The notes beneath the pieces are model-generated. The model was not told where the DNA came from and did no database searches. It was given only the letters and a program-made list of their open reading frames with translations. A stretch of 64,000 nt of DNA from Leptasterias polaris (taxonomy: Eukaryota > Echinodermata > Asteroidea > Forcipulatida > Asteriidae): positions 1,178,001 through 1,242,000 of the forward strand of contig JAZGTN010000027.1 in assembly GCA_037783415.1 (NCBI GenBank), written 5' to 3'. The translations under genes were made by a program, and so were the position numbers. Every line of letters starts with the position of its first letter. The stretch's first letter is position 1. Positions 21,830 to 32,688 of this stretch are shown here, one piece after another.

Positions 21830-22192
21830 TCAGTCCTCTTTTGGTAGTAGAAGTACGACTTCTGAGATAGGCCTCATGAACATCTTGACGGTGTCTTCGG
21901 CTGAGACCTTGACTTCTATCTTGCGGACCTTTCCGTCATCACTCACAAAGGCAGAAGTAACTCGAGCCAATGGCCACTCATTGCGGGCGACTTGCTTGTC
22001 TTTCAAGAGCACAAGATCTCCCTCTTGCAGGTTACGATGGGTTTCCGTCCACTTCCGTCGGCTCTGTAGGGTAGGCAGGTATTCGCGTTTTCCATCGGGC
22101 CCAGAACTTACTGGCGAGACTCTGTACCTGCCTCCACTGGCTCTTGAACAGGTCCTTGCCGGTGAATTCTCCAAAAGGAGCAGGAGCACCAA
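21830..22192 (-). pseudogene. BEL/Pao pol C-terminal DUF5641-like segment, copy B
   Basis: The frame contains DLVLLKDKQVARNEWPLARV, the block typical of the DUF5641 tail that follows integrase in BEL elements. It ends in a stop just before the purine tract. Its N-terminal sequence overlaps the shifted integrase tail at 22032-22430. Confidence 0.8.
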
Positions 22193-22219
22193 CCTTCTGG
22201 GTAAGCAGCGTCGCAGGTG

Positions 22220-23367
22220 TCAAGATAAATGGCAATTCAGGATCGTTGGATACTGGGATGAGAGGTCGGGCGTTGACGATCGCTGTAACTTCGGCAAAGA
22301 AGGTGCACAGTACTTCATGTGAGAGGATTTGTTCTGTAATAGAATGGAGTCGAGGACTCTCCGAGCTACTCCAATCATGCGCTCCCAAACACCTCCCATA
22401 TGTGATGCGTGAGGTGGGTTGAACTCCCATGTGCAGCCTTGTTCACTCAGGTAGGGGTGCATGCTTGTTCCCTGTTGTTGTTCCTTTCCAAGTTTCAGCT
22501 CGTTACAGGCTCCAACGAAGTTGGTTCCACAGTCTGATCTTAGCTGTTTCGCTGGTCCACGGAGAGCCAAAAACCGTCTGAGTGCGTTGATGCAGCATGA
22601 CGTGTCCATGGACTCTAGGACCTCGATGTGTATGGCTCTCGTGCTCATGCAAGTGAACAGCATTGCCCAGCGTTTGCTTTCAGCATGACCTCCTCTTGTG
22701 CGTCGTGCGATGACTGTCCATGGACCAAATACATCTAAACCAACGTATGTGAATGGTGGAGATGTATTGAGTCGCTCAGGTGGCGGTTCTTCCAACTTCC
22801 CACGGAGCTTCTTGCACACTTATGTAGGACAGAGTTTATGAGTCTCTTACCGCCGACAATCCATAGGCCTGACGCTCTGATGGTCCCTTCTGTAAAGTGG
22901 CGGACTTGGTGCTTTACCTGCTCGTGGTAGTGGCGTACTAGCAGTGTGCAAACGTGGTGGTTACCTGGTAAGATAATTGGGTTCTTCTCGTCACGGTCTA
23001 GCTGTGCATGCTTGAGACGACCCCCCCCTCTGATGAAGTCCTCTTCCAAAACAGGATTCAGCTTTACGAGAGAACTGTTCTTGGGAACATCTTTCTTCTG
23101 GTCGAGGTTTGTAAACTCCCCTGAGTAGAACTCTCGTTGGACTGACTTGATGATCACATCTTTCGCTTGAGCTAGCTCATCTGGAGTATAGGGTTCGTGC
23201 CATCCACTGCATTTGGTCGACTGACTTGCTGAGTCCCCCCTCTTGTGGGAACGAGCGACATGGATGAGGAGAGTAACTCCTCTCAGGAGTGAGTTCCACG
23301 TCGAGAAACATTCAAAGCGTTTGGGTGTTATTGTTGTCATCTTCGTCTGGGTAGCGAAACTTGTCAC
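22220..23367 (-). pseudogene. BEL/Pao integrase, frameshifted, copy B
   Basis: Two overlapping frames (22735-23367 and 22220-22819) carry integrase. The first has the N-terminal region with HHVCTLLVRHYHEQVKHQ (His residues of the zinc-binding domain). The second has the rve core: TYVGLDVFGPW with the first Asp, RSDCGTNFVGA with the second and GGVWERMIG with the Glu, the D,D,E triad. The frames differ by one shift near 22800 and a later one after the core. The integrase would insert element cDNA into host DNA, but this copy is broken. Confidence 0.83.
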
Positions 23368-23398
23368 CTGGGGACGGATTTCCAGATCTAGCTTTGGA

Positions 23399-23686
23399 TC
23401 AACTAGCTCGAAGGGGGTCTGATTTCTCTGAAGGAGCTTGGTTCAGCTTGTAGAGAAATGGCGGTCCCGTGAACCATGACGTACTTGTGAGCTGGGAAGC
23501 TAGAATTCCCCGTGAAGCGTGGTCTGCTGGATTGTGCTCTGTTGGCACGTAGTTCCACTGATCTGGCCTTGTTGACTGACGTATACGCTGGACTCTGTTG
23601 TGTACGTATACGTAGAAACGCTTGGATTCATTGTGAATGTAACCGAGTACGACTTTACTGTCACAGTAGAAGTTCACCGCGTCCAT
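23399..23686 (-). pseudogene. BEL/Pao RNase H C-terminal segment, copy B
   Basis: A 95-codon frame with FYCDSKVVLGYIHN (an RNase H Asp) and PTEHNPADHASRG. It is shifted relative to the RT frame and ends before the integrase segment, which uses another frame. Identical in product to 384-671. Confidence 0.75.
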
Positions 23687-23714
23687 TTTTTAGGTCTATT
23701 TCGTCTAGGATGAG

Positions 23715-25160
23715 CTATGCCATCTCTACTGCTAGCACTGCAGCACATAGTTCCAGACGAGGTATGGTAGGTTCGGACAGAGGGGCTAGCTTAGCTTTTC
23801 CGAGGACAAATCCCACTGCGGTCTGTCCTTTTTCGTCCAGTGTTCGGAGATAAGTTACTGCACCAATGGCACTTGTGGACGCATCTGAGAACACACACAA
23901 CTCGGTGCGCCGTACTTTGGTGAGAGATTTCATGGCGTATGTGCGAGGGGTATGAAGCTCCTTCAGCTCCTGAAGCGAATCTCTCCACGTCTCCCATTCT
24001 TTCAGGCTGTCTTTGGGGAGTGGTGTGTCCCAATGGCAAGCGTTGGTTGTGAGTTCACGAAGTAGGGCTCTGCCTTGTATGGTTACCGGAGCTACCAGGC
24101 CGAGAGGGTCGTAAAGGCTGTTTACCATTGACAGTACTCCACGGCGAGTAAATGGCTTGTCGTTGGTCGTCACCCTGAATGTGAACGTGTCCATTGTGAT
24201 TTCCCAGCATAGACCGAGGCTGCGTTGCACGACTCCGCTGTCGCCTCCGAGGCCCAAGTCTTTCATACCTTTGGCATGGTCCTCTGGCGGAAAGGCTGCC
24301 ATCACTGCGGCATTGTTTGAAACGATCTTGTGCAATTGTAGGTTTGATTCCGCAAGTGATGCTCGGGTCCTCTGCAATAGATCGATGGCCTCAGTGGGTG
24401 TGGGAAGAGACGTGAGTCCATCGTCGACATAGAAATGTCTTTCTACGAATTCTCAAGTGTCTGCACCGTGGTCGCTTTCTCCTTCTTGGGCACCTCGTCT
24501 GAGACCGTATATGGCGACAGCAGGAGATGGGCTGTTACCAAAGACATGAACTGTCATCCTGTAGTCAATGATGTCTTTCGTCAAGTCGTTGTCTCTGTAC
24601 CAGAGGAATCGCAAATGGTCTCTATGGTCTTCTCTTACACCAAAGCAGTAGAACATCTGCTGAATGTCTGCAACGATTGCTACAGGTTCCTTCCTGAAGC
24701 GCATCAAAACTCCAAGGTGGCTGTTATTCAGGTCTGGACCGGTGAGCATCACGTTGTTGAGTGAGATGCCATCCTGTTGTGCACTGGAGTCAAAGACCAC
24801 CCTGATTTGGTCGGGCTTTTGAGGATGATAAACTCCAAAGGTCGGCAGGTACCATCGCTCCTCTGTGCTCTTCAGTGGGGGTGCAACCTCAGCGTGATGG
24901 TTCCGAAACATCTTCTCCATGAATGCGATGAATTGATCTTTCATCTCTGGCTTCTTGTCCAAGCTGCGTCGCAAGGAGTTGAGACGTGTGACAGCATGTT
25001 CCCGGTTGTTAGGGAGAGGACGTCTGGGTGTTTTGAAGGGGAGAGGAGCCACCCAGTTGTTAGTATCGTCTTTGAAAACTTCATCATTCATGATCTTGAG
25101 AAACATTATATCTTCGATGGAGAGAGCGGCTTTGTTGTCATCATGGGTCATCTGGAACAC
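23715..25160 (-). pseudogene. BEL/Pao reverse transcriptase and RNase H start, copy B
   Basis: Two same-frame parts (24453-25160 and 23715-24377) make up the RT. DIQQMFYCF carries the first palm Asp, and YVDDGL at about 24415 lies in the untranslated gap just after a TGA. The second part continues through the BEL connection block (SLYDPLGLVAPV) to the RNase H Asp in FSDASTSAIG. A frameshift follows near 23700, before the RNase H end. Confidence 0.82.
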
Positions 25161-25190
25161 CCCGTTGCCGAGCTTGTCAAAAGCTGTTCT

Positions 25191-26261
25191 CTACTTGGCC
25201 GGGCTTCCATCGTTAGACGAACCATAACGTTGATCTCTGTCATAACTCATCTTTTCTTTTATGTTGAAGTGACTCGTGCATGGAGTGAGAAGGGATGGAC
25301 GTCCACTCTCCAGCAGGTGGGTTTTGAAGCTGTTTATGCTTGGCTTGTGTGCATCTCCCAGGCAAACTTCTCCGACAAGAACCCAGCCTAGGTCGAGTTG
25401 TTGGGCGAAGGGGGCGTTGTGTGGTCCATTGATCTGCTGTCTTACTTTATGTACTCTGAGGATGTCTCTCCCAAGCAATAGCAGAATTTCAGCATTCGGG
25501 TCAAGTTCTGGGATTTGGGCTGCTACAGACTTCAGATGAGGGTGATGAAGGGCTGCCTCGGGCGTTGAGATCTCAGCCCTGTTGTTTAGGATTTCGTTAC
25601 ACTCGATGAGCGGAAGGAGGTTCAGACTAACTCCTCCATTCGCCGCTTGGATCTGAAAACCGTCGGTCTTTCTTCCTCGCATTTCTGTGACTCCCGCACA
25701 GGTTCTAAGAGAATATGGCGATTGGCTTCCTTGAACGTTGAAGAGATCAAAGAATTCTGACCTTGCGAGTGACCGGTTGCTCTGATCGTCGAGCATAGCG
25801 TACATCGTGACTGCATCTTTGGGGCGGTTGTGTGGACATACTTTCACCAGGCATATTTTAGAGCAGGATCGTGCTGTCAGACCTTTGCCACAAACCTCGG
25901 TGCATTGAGAGTTGACTGCAGGTGGGATGGCAGGCTTGATGACTTCCTCCCCGCCGTGCTGTGGTGTAGGGTAGGAAGTCTTCGACGACCTGGGGGCAGG
26001 CCCCGGGTGCATAGCAGTGTTATGGCGGTCACTCTCACATTCAGTGCATTTGATTGTGATCTTGCAGTCTCTTGAGAGGTGGGATGAGGATGCACAGCAT
26101 TTGAAACAGATTCCTTTCTCTCTTAGAAAGGCCTTTCGCTCGTCTAATGATTTGGCTCTGAAGCCTCTGCACTTCCTGAGAGGATGTGGTTTTTGATGTA
26201 GAGGGCAGCATTTATTCGGATCGGCTTCCATCTCTGCGGTAATATCTGCGCTGGTTACCAT
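25191..26261 (-). pseudogene. BEL/Pao zinc knuckle and aspartic protease segment, copy B
   Basis: The frame corresponds to 2176-3246 of copy A with one visible base difference near 25981. It has a CCHC-type knuckle at its N-terminal side, a retropepsin-like LDDQSNRSLA about mid-way and LGWVLVGE near the end. One TAG stop separates it from the RT segment, which follows in the same frame. It would have processed and packaged the element's own products, but is not expected to be functional. Confidence 0.8.
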
Positions 26262-26360
26262 GGAAACATCAGTCTTATTAACGGTTACTGGAGTTCTTGT
26301 GTTTCGGAAGGGAGGTCGATCACTTCTACTTTGGCCAGTAGTGTTGCTGGTGAAGGAAAA

Positions 26361-28495
26361 ACTGTAACTGTAACTTTATTCAACTATGGTGGTTTCCCGT
26401 ACAAATAGCATTTACGGTGTTTTCACATTGGAGTTATGCCTTGTGCATGTTTGATTATTTCCAAGAGTGACCGTCATTAAACCTTTGGCGGGAAACGTCG
26501 CGCCATCTTAGTCTCCTTGGTTTTGTAGATGTTTCATTTCGAATCAGTTAATTAATTATTGTTCTATCAATATTTTTCATTTGTAATTTGAAATTCTGGA
26601 CGAAGACGGAGAAACACCATTTTATATTTTCGTCCGTCGTCTTGTATTTCAGAAATAAACTGTACACCACAGAAACAATAATTGACTAATTCAACTTTGC
26701 CGAGCCCTCCCTCCCTCTTTTAGTCATTATTTGGCCCATGCACAACGACAGAATTGTCACAAATTGATAGAAGATCCGGTAATCAATCCTGGTTTACCTC
26801 TCACTCAATAATGTTGGGGTCGAGCCCTATTTTTAGTACAAGGCAAAGAGTGTCAATAATTATTTGCAATGGATTCACACATAAGGGCTAGAGCTATTGA
26901 TCTGATATAGTCGAACTTTTCGTAAACAGGAAGAGGTGACAGGGGGTTAGCCCGTCCAGCGCCTTTGGATGAGGCGCATGGACCAAGCGAACTGTTTAAG
27001 CAGACATTGGTGTATGTACACTGCAAAATTGGAATGTTAAAAATGACACATGGGTTGTCAAAATGTAGATAAAAAAAAGATAAAAAACAACAACAACAAC
27101 AACAAACCCACCATATTATGGTGTTAAAACGCTAAACACAATTATATTGGTCCTATTTTGGCACTCTATGGTGTTATTTTGATCCTCTCTTGGGTGTCTA
27201 TGTTTGACAACACCCATGGCTTAAATTTTAACACCCCAGTTTTTGCAGTGTAGAAATTTCCCATAAGGCTGAGTATAGACTAAAGGAAGAAATACATGTT
27301 TAGTATCCGGGTTTCTGAAAAAAGGAAGCGGGAGGGCTTTTTTATTTTCATTTTTTTTTATTTTCAAGATGGCAGCCGTTCTTTTTGAAATTTTGAGTTA
27401 CCATATAGGCCTATATATAATACATGATTAATGAAAGAAACATTGAACATGTTTTCAGTGTGTGGTTTTGTTAAATAGTTGTTCAGTATAAAAAAACATT
27501 TAGCTCACTTTCCCAAGAATAAAATAATCAAATGGTTTGAACATGAGGTTTCATCCCGTGTTCTGTCTTGTGCTTTCTTAACTCCAACCATTCTTTCTCA
27601 ACTAATTATGAATTAGCCGCTTGCCAACAAGATTAGTTTTGCCAGCTAGTGCTAATCATGCAACCGATCTTTAATCACTCCTTACTTGCAAGTATTTAAT
27701 TTTCCGATGGATCAGTTGACATTTTATAATTGTTAAAAAGAAAAGGAAAATCCATGCGGCCCCCCAAAAAGAAGCGGGCGGGGACGCTAAACATTGTATT
27801 TTTTAAATTATTTGTTTTCTCTTCCAATCGCCTAACCAAATTAGGCAGGAGTGAGTCAGAAAGGGTACATTATGACATGTTTTTGTGGCCGGTAATCCTT
27901 ATTCTGTTAAGCCATGGACCCCTTGCATTATTACTCTAAAAAAACAAAACACTTAGGCCAAAAAGCGCGCTCACTGAGGCAAAAGGAGGCAAATCATTGG
28001 ACGATGTTCTTTGCGCTTTTTAGAGTGTGACGTCATATCTATAGCTACCTGTCTATGCTTCAGCAGCTCTATAGTTCATTAGTTCCTGTTCGTGAAGCTT
28101 TAGTTGGTCACGTGTTAATTCGATACAAGGTTGCCTAAAACTGACTGGTCCATTACATTCACTAAAACATCAATAAACTTATTGATTAAACAATTTAAAA
28201 TCACCCCAAACCACGTGTAAGCAAAATAAATAAGAGTAACAAGGAAATCAAGGGCTTAAAATAAAACAAGTGTATAATACCTAAAAACTACTGATAATTG
28301 AAAAATAATATCATGCTGAAAGTGTATATATGCTGAAAAATATATATATAGGTATACCTATATTTATTAATAAGTGAGGTACTTAAAATTGCTTTCTGTT
28401 TAAGAGCCAGGCCCGTAACAAAAAAATATGGTGCAGAAAAAACCCAACCAAAAAACCCCAAACCGCAAAAATGGTTCATCAAATGGCTTGAATTG
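26361..28495. other. 3' flank of SULT unit B, duplicate of unit A
   Basis: Corresponds to 3346-5480 with an offset of 23015. It contains the second copy of the TACACTGCAAAA MITE (27017-27252). No gene recognised. Confidence 0.6.
27017..27252. repeat. MITE with TACACTGCAAAA termini, unit B
   Basis: Duplicate of the element at 4002-4237, with the same termini and internal CAA run. Confidence 0.65.
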
Positions 28496-31400
28496 AGTTG
28501 GGTCATCTGGTGCAATTCCGTGACCGTGGAGAGCGAAGGTTTGTTTCTCAGTGGATTTGTCTTCTGTGAAGGATAATTAAGCAAATTGGCGGGGGTGTCC
28601 CTCGCGAAAGTGTGGGCGGAATCCGTGAGAGCCCGAAATCCAAAATGGCCGCCGTCGGCCATTTTGAAAATTGCGTTTTCAATGGTTTGGTCTACAATAC
28701 TGCTAAGTATATGATTTATGGGGTTTTGGGGGTCGGGGAATCCATTTTTGACGTCCACTTGATTTGACAAATTTTTGACCTTCAAATTCAAGATGGCTGT
28801 CGTTTTTCATCTCAAAAAGATTGTTTTTTTAAATTTGTCGTATAGTCTTCATGACTCCAATAAAAGCTCTGATCATGTGAAGTTGAGTGATGGACAGTAA
28901 AACTACACAAAAGTCATCCAAGAGGTTAAAGTTACAGGTTATTGTTGATTCAACCTATGAAAATTGGCTCTCAATGGTCACAAAAGTACTGGAATTCACC
29001 CAGCGAACTAATTGGTGAAATGTATGTATTGGAATACATAGGTATTCGTAATTTGTCAATACCAGACACCACCCAATGAAAGATTATGGTACAGGTACAC
29101 CAAAGTTTAGGTAGGTAGTAAATTATTGGTCCTTGGGTTTTTTCCTATCACAAAAGTAATCTATTCAGGCAATAAATGACTGAGTAAACTAAACATAAAG
29201 TACTATAATTGTCACCCGGTTGTTCAAGTACAACGTCTATAATAAAAGCAGGAAATTGTCCTCTGGTTACGGTACGGTTACAGTACTCAAGGACGTCTGA
29301 CATGCCTGTTGTATTAACTCCAAACACCTGTCCATTATGGCTAACGTAACATTCAATTGGGTGGTGTCTAATTTTAATCTGTGGAAATTCTGTATTTACT
29401 CTGAATTTACTCGGGATTAGTAGGCACATGTGCATTACCTATTTCTTTTCAAGAAAGCTGTAAAAGCTTTGACTGGAAAAACAGGTTTAGTCCGGAACAA
29501 AATTCCAGATAATTTCAGACTCAAGACCTTGTACAGTCAACTAGACCTACTACATACCATGATTTTTAATAACACCTTAGGATGGTCAAGGTGGGATCTA
29601 CCTAATTCAGTAAACTCAAACAGAATTTGGTACCAGCGCATTTTACTACTACTTTACGGTGTAAAAACAAAAACAAAACAAAAACAAGCTACTTCATAAA
29701 CAAAAAAATCCACTATTAAAGTAATACATTTTGTTCTAGTACTGTTGATATTTATTGATGTTGTGGGTCATGATGACATTTTGTGGGATACCAGCAAGTA
29801 AATGTATCGGCTTACGCATAACGGAACATAGCGATCATTTGCATTGTCTGATGTTTGCAGAGCCACAGTACGTGCAAATTTAGTTTTACAGATGCAATTT
29901 TTCGAATAAAACCAGAAGTATCTCGAGTTCGCTACAAGAAAATTCTATGGATCATTCACTTTTAAAAAGAAAATGTAATCTTTTTAAATCATGAATGGTA
30001 TGAGTTATTTGTAGTTGGGAACAAACGGCTTCTTGAAACTAAATATTTTCTCTTTCCATTGGTGTAACATAATCATGCGCAGTGTGGGTGCACACAATGT
30101 GCACGCACACACACCGCGTATTCTGATCTGACCTCTAAAGTAATAACACATGATATGAAACAGTTTTTTCCATTGGTTATGATTTTCTGTCCCGTAAAAA
30201 AGGGCAATTGATTCAAATTAACCAATCATCTTTTATGTTACACCAATGGAAAGAGAAAATATTTAGTTTCAAGAAGCCGTTTGTTCCCAACTACAAATAA
30301 CTCATACCATTCATGATTTAAAAAAGATTACATTTTCTTTTTAAAAGTGAATGATCCATAGAATTTTCTTGTAGCGAACTCGAGATACTTCTGGTTTTAT
30401 TCGAAAAATTGCATCTGTAAAACTAAATTTGCACGTACTGTGGCTCTGCAAACATCAGACAATGCAAATGATCGCTATGTTCCGTTATGCGTAAGCCGAT
30501 ACATTTACTTGCTGGTATCCCACAAAATGTCATCATGACCCACAACATCACGCTATGTTCCGTTATGCGTAAGCCGATACATTTACTTGCTGGTATCCCA
30601 CAAAATGTCATCATGACCCACAACATCAATAAATATCAACAGTACTAGAACAAAATGTATTACTTTAATAGTGGATTTTTTTGTTTATGAAGTAGCTTGT
30701 TTTTGTTTTGTTTTTGTTTTTACACCGTAAAGTAGTAGTAAAATGCGCTGGTACCAAATTCTGTTTGAGTTTACTGAATTAGGTAGATCCCACCTTGACC
30801 ATCCTAAGGTGTTATTAAAAATCATGGTATTGGTATGTAGGTCTAGTTGACTGTACAAGGTCTTGAGTCTGAAATTATCTGGAATTTTGTTCCGGACTAA
30901 ACCCGTTTTTCCAGTCAAAGCTTTTACAGCTTTCTTGAAAAGAAATAGGTAATGCACAGTGCCTACTAATCCCGAGTAAATTCAGAGTAAATACAGAATT
31001 TCCACAGATTAAAATTAGACACCACCCAATTGAATGTTACGTTAGCCATAATGGACAGGTGTTTGGAGTTAATACAACCGGCATGTCAGACGTCCTTGAG
31101 TACCTAACCGTACCGTAACCAGAGGACAATTTCCTGCTTTTATTATAGACGTTGTACTTGAACAACCAGGTGACAATTATAGTACTTTATGTTCAGTTTA
31201 CTCAGTCATTTATTGCCTGAATAGATTACTTTTGTGATAGGAAAAAACCCAAGGACCAATAATTTATTACCTACCTAAACTTTGGTGTACCTGTACCATA
31301 ATCTTTCATTGGGTGGTGTCTGGTATTGACAAATTACGAATACCTATGTATTCCAATACATACATTTCACCAATTAGTTCGCTGGGTGAATTCCAGTACT

Positions 31401-31891
31401 TTTGTGACCATTGAGAGCCAATTTTCATAGGTTGAATCAACAATAACCTGTAACTTTAACCTCTTGGATGACTTTTGTGTAGTTTTACTGTCCATCACTC
31501 AACTTCACATGATCAGAGCTTTTATTGGAGTCATGAAGACTATACGACAAATTAAAAAAACAATCTTTTTGAGATGAAAAACGACAGCCATCTTGGATTT
31601 GAAGGTCAAAAATTTGTCAAATCATCAAGTGGACGTCAAAAATGGATTCCCCGACCCCCAAAACCCCATAAATCATATACTTAGCAGTATTGTAGACCAA
31701 ACCATTGAAAACGCAATTTTCAAAATGGCCGACGGCGGCCATTTTGGATTTCGGGCTCTCACGGATTCCGCCCACACTTTCGCGAGGGACACCCCCGCCA
31801 ATTTGCTTAATTATCCTTCACAGAAGACAAATCCACTGAGAAACAAACCTTCGCTCTCCACGGTCACGGAATTGCACCAGATGACCCAACT
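28496..31891. mobile_element. 3.4 kb foldback element, near-perfect long inverted repeat
   Basis: The left end AGTTGGGTCATCTGGTGCAA is matched by its complement at the right end. The two arms (28496 to about 30071 and about 30233 to 31891) can be followed base by base as inverted copies around a spacer of about 160 bases. Arms differ by scattered substitutions, a one-to-two base indel or two, and a 78-base tandem duplication in the right arm. Sub-terminally each arm has AAAATGGCCGCCGTCGGCC. The frames inside (for example 29148-29435 and 29430-29699) have no domain I recognise and change between arms, so no transposase is evident. Unit A has an uninterrupted site at about 5480. No clear target duplication. 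Confidence 0.85.
30473..30628. repeat. 78-base tandem duplication in right foldback arm
   Basis: CGCTATGTTCCGTTATGCG starts at 30473 and again at 30551, and the whole 78-base unit repeats exactly. The left arm has a single copy (about 29760-29835). Confidence 0.9.
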
Positions 31892-32400
31892 AACCTTCAT
31901 TTTCATATTGGGCCTTCATTTCAAGACTACCCCCTGCGTTGCCGCACGATGGGCGGCACTAAAACGCGCCGATGAACATTTTCTTTCATGCTCCTCCCCA
32001 CCAAAAAATAATTCTTTGTTACGGGCCTGTCAAGAGCCAACTTGATAACTTCTCAGTGATGACAAACGTCAGACACAAACACTAAAAAAATCATGGAATT
32101 GGTGCTGGTACACTATTAAAAGTGAGGTTTGATATTTATTTTGTGTGTTTTAAAACAAACTGAAACAAGCATTATCTGAACGAATGTAGTTTTCTTTAAC
32201 AAAAGTATAAACACGGCGGATTGATTACCCGAGAAATAAAAACACCATAAATGCAGCCTATAAAATATAAAGTGATGCCACTCAAATTGCTTTTTGTATC
32301 AAGGGCAAATTTTATAACTTGTGGTGACAAACGCCAGAGTGACGTAAAGCACTCATACATTATTCATGAAATTGGTGCTGGTACACAATCTGAGCAAGTT

Positions 32401-32406
32401 TTTATT
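32401..32406 (-). promoter_or_regulatory. Polyadenylation signal AATAAA, SULT B
   Basis: Minus-strand AATAAA about 140 bases beyond the SULT B stop codon, at the same position as in unit A. Confidence 0.5.
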
Positions 32407-32545
32407 TTGTGTTTTAAAAAACAACTGAACAAAAACAATCTGACAAAATATTCAGGTCGTTGAACCACATAATAATTACTACAGATCTATTTGAACACTT
32501 TGTGTACTTCTTAAAGAAAGTAGTTATCATGGCAGATAGAAGGCT

Positions 32546-32688
32546 TCACTCTAACCCATCTCGTCCTTCTGTCATTGGTGCGAGTTGCTGCAGATATTTG
32601 ATGTCAGTGCCAGCCAACGACTGTTCTATGTGTGCCCTGAGGTCTGCATAGGCTTCGTCTGAATACTGGTCCCTTTGTCTAATCTCAC
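32546..32688 (-). CDS. SULT B coding exon 6 with stop
   Basis: Same terminal exon as in unit A, ending EGRDGLE and TGA at 32546-32548. Confidence 0.82.

Larger units (their letters stand above)
20651..26360 (-). mobile_element. BEL/Pao LTR retrotransposon, copy B, 5' truncated
   Basis: This is the more complete of the two BEL copies. On the minus strand it runs knuckle/protease, RT, RNase H, integrase, DUF5641-like C-terminus, purine tract and LTR. The gag amino-terminal part and 5' LTR are missing at the right end (about 26360), where the same host flank as in copy A begins. Several stops and frameshifts break pol, many shared with copy A. It lies between SULT units A and B. Confidence 0.87.

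Noticed and set aside
28288..28791. 167-codon frame across the left foldback end
   Set aside because: It crosses the insertion junction between host flank and element, so it cannot be an old gene; its second half is repeated as 31593-32045 for the same reason.
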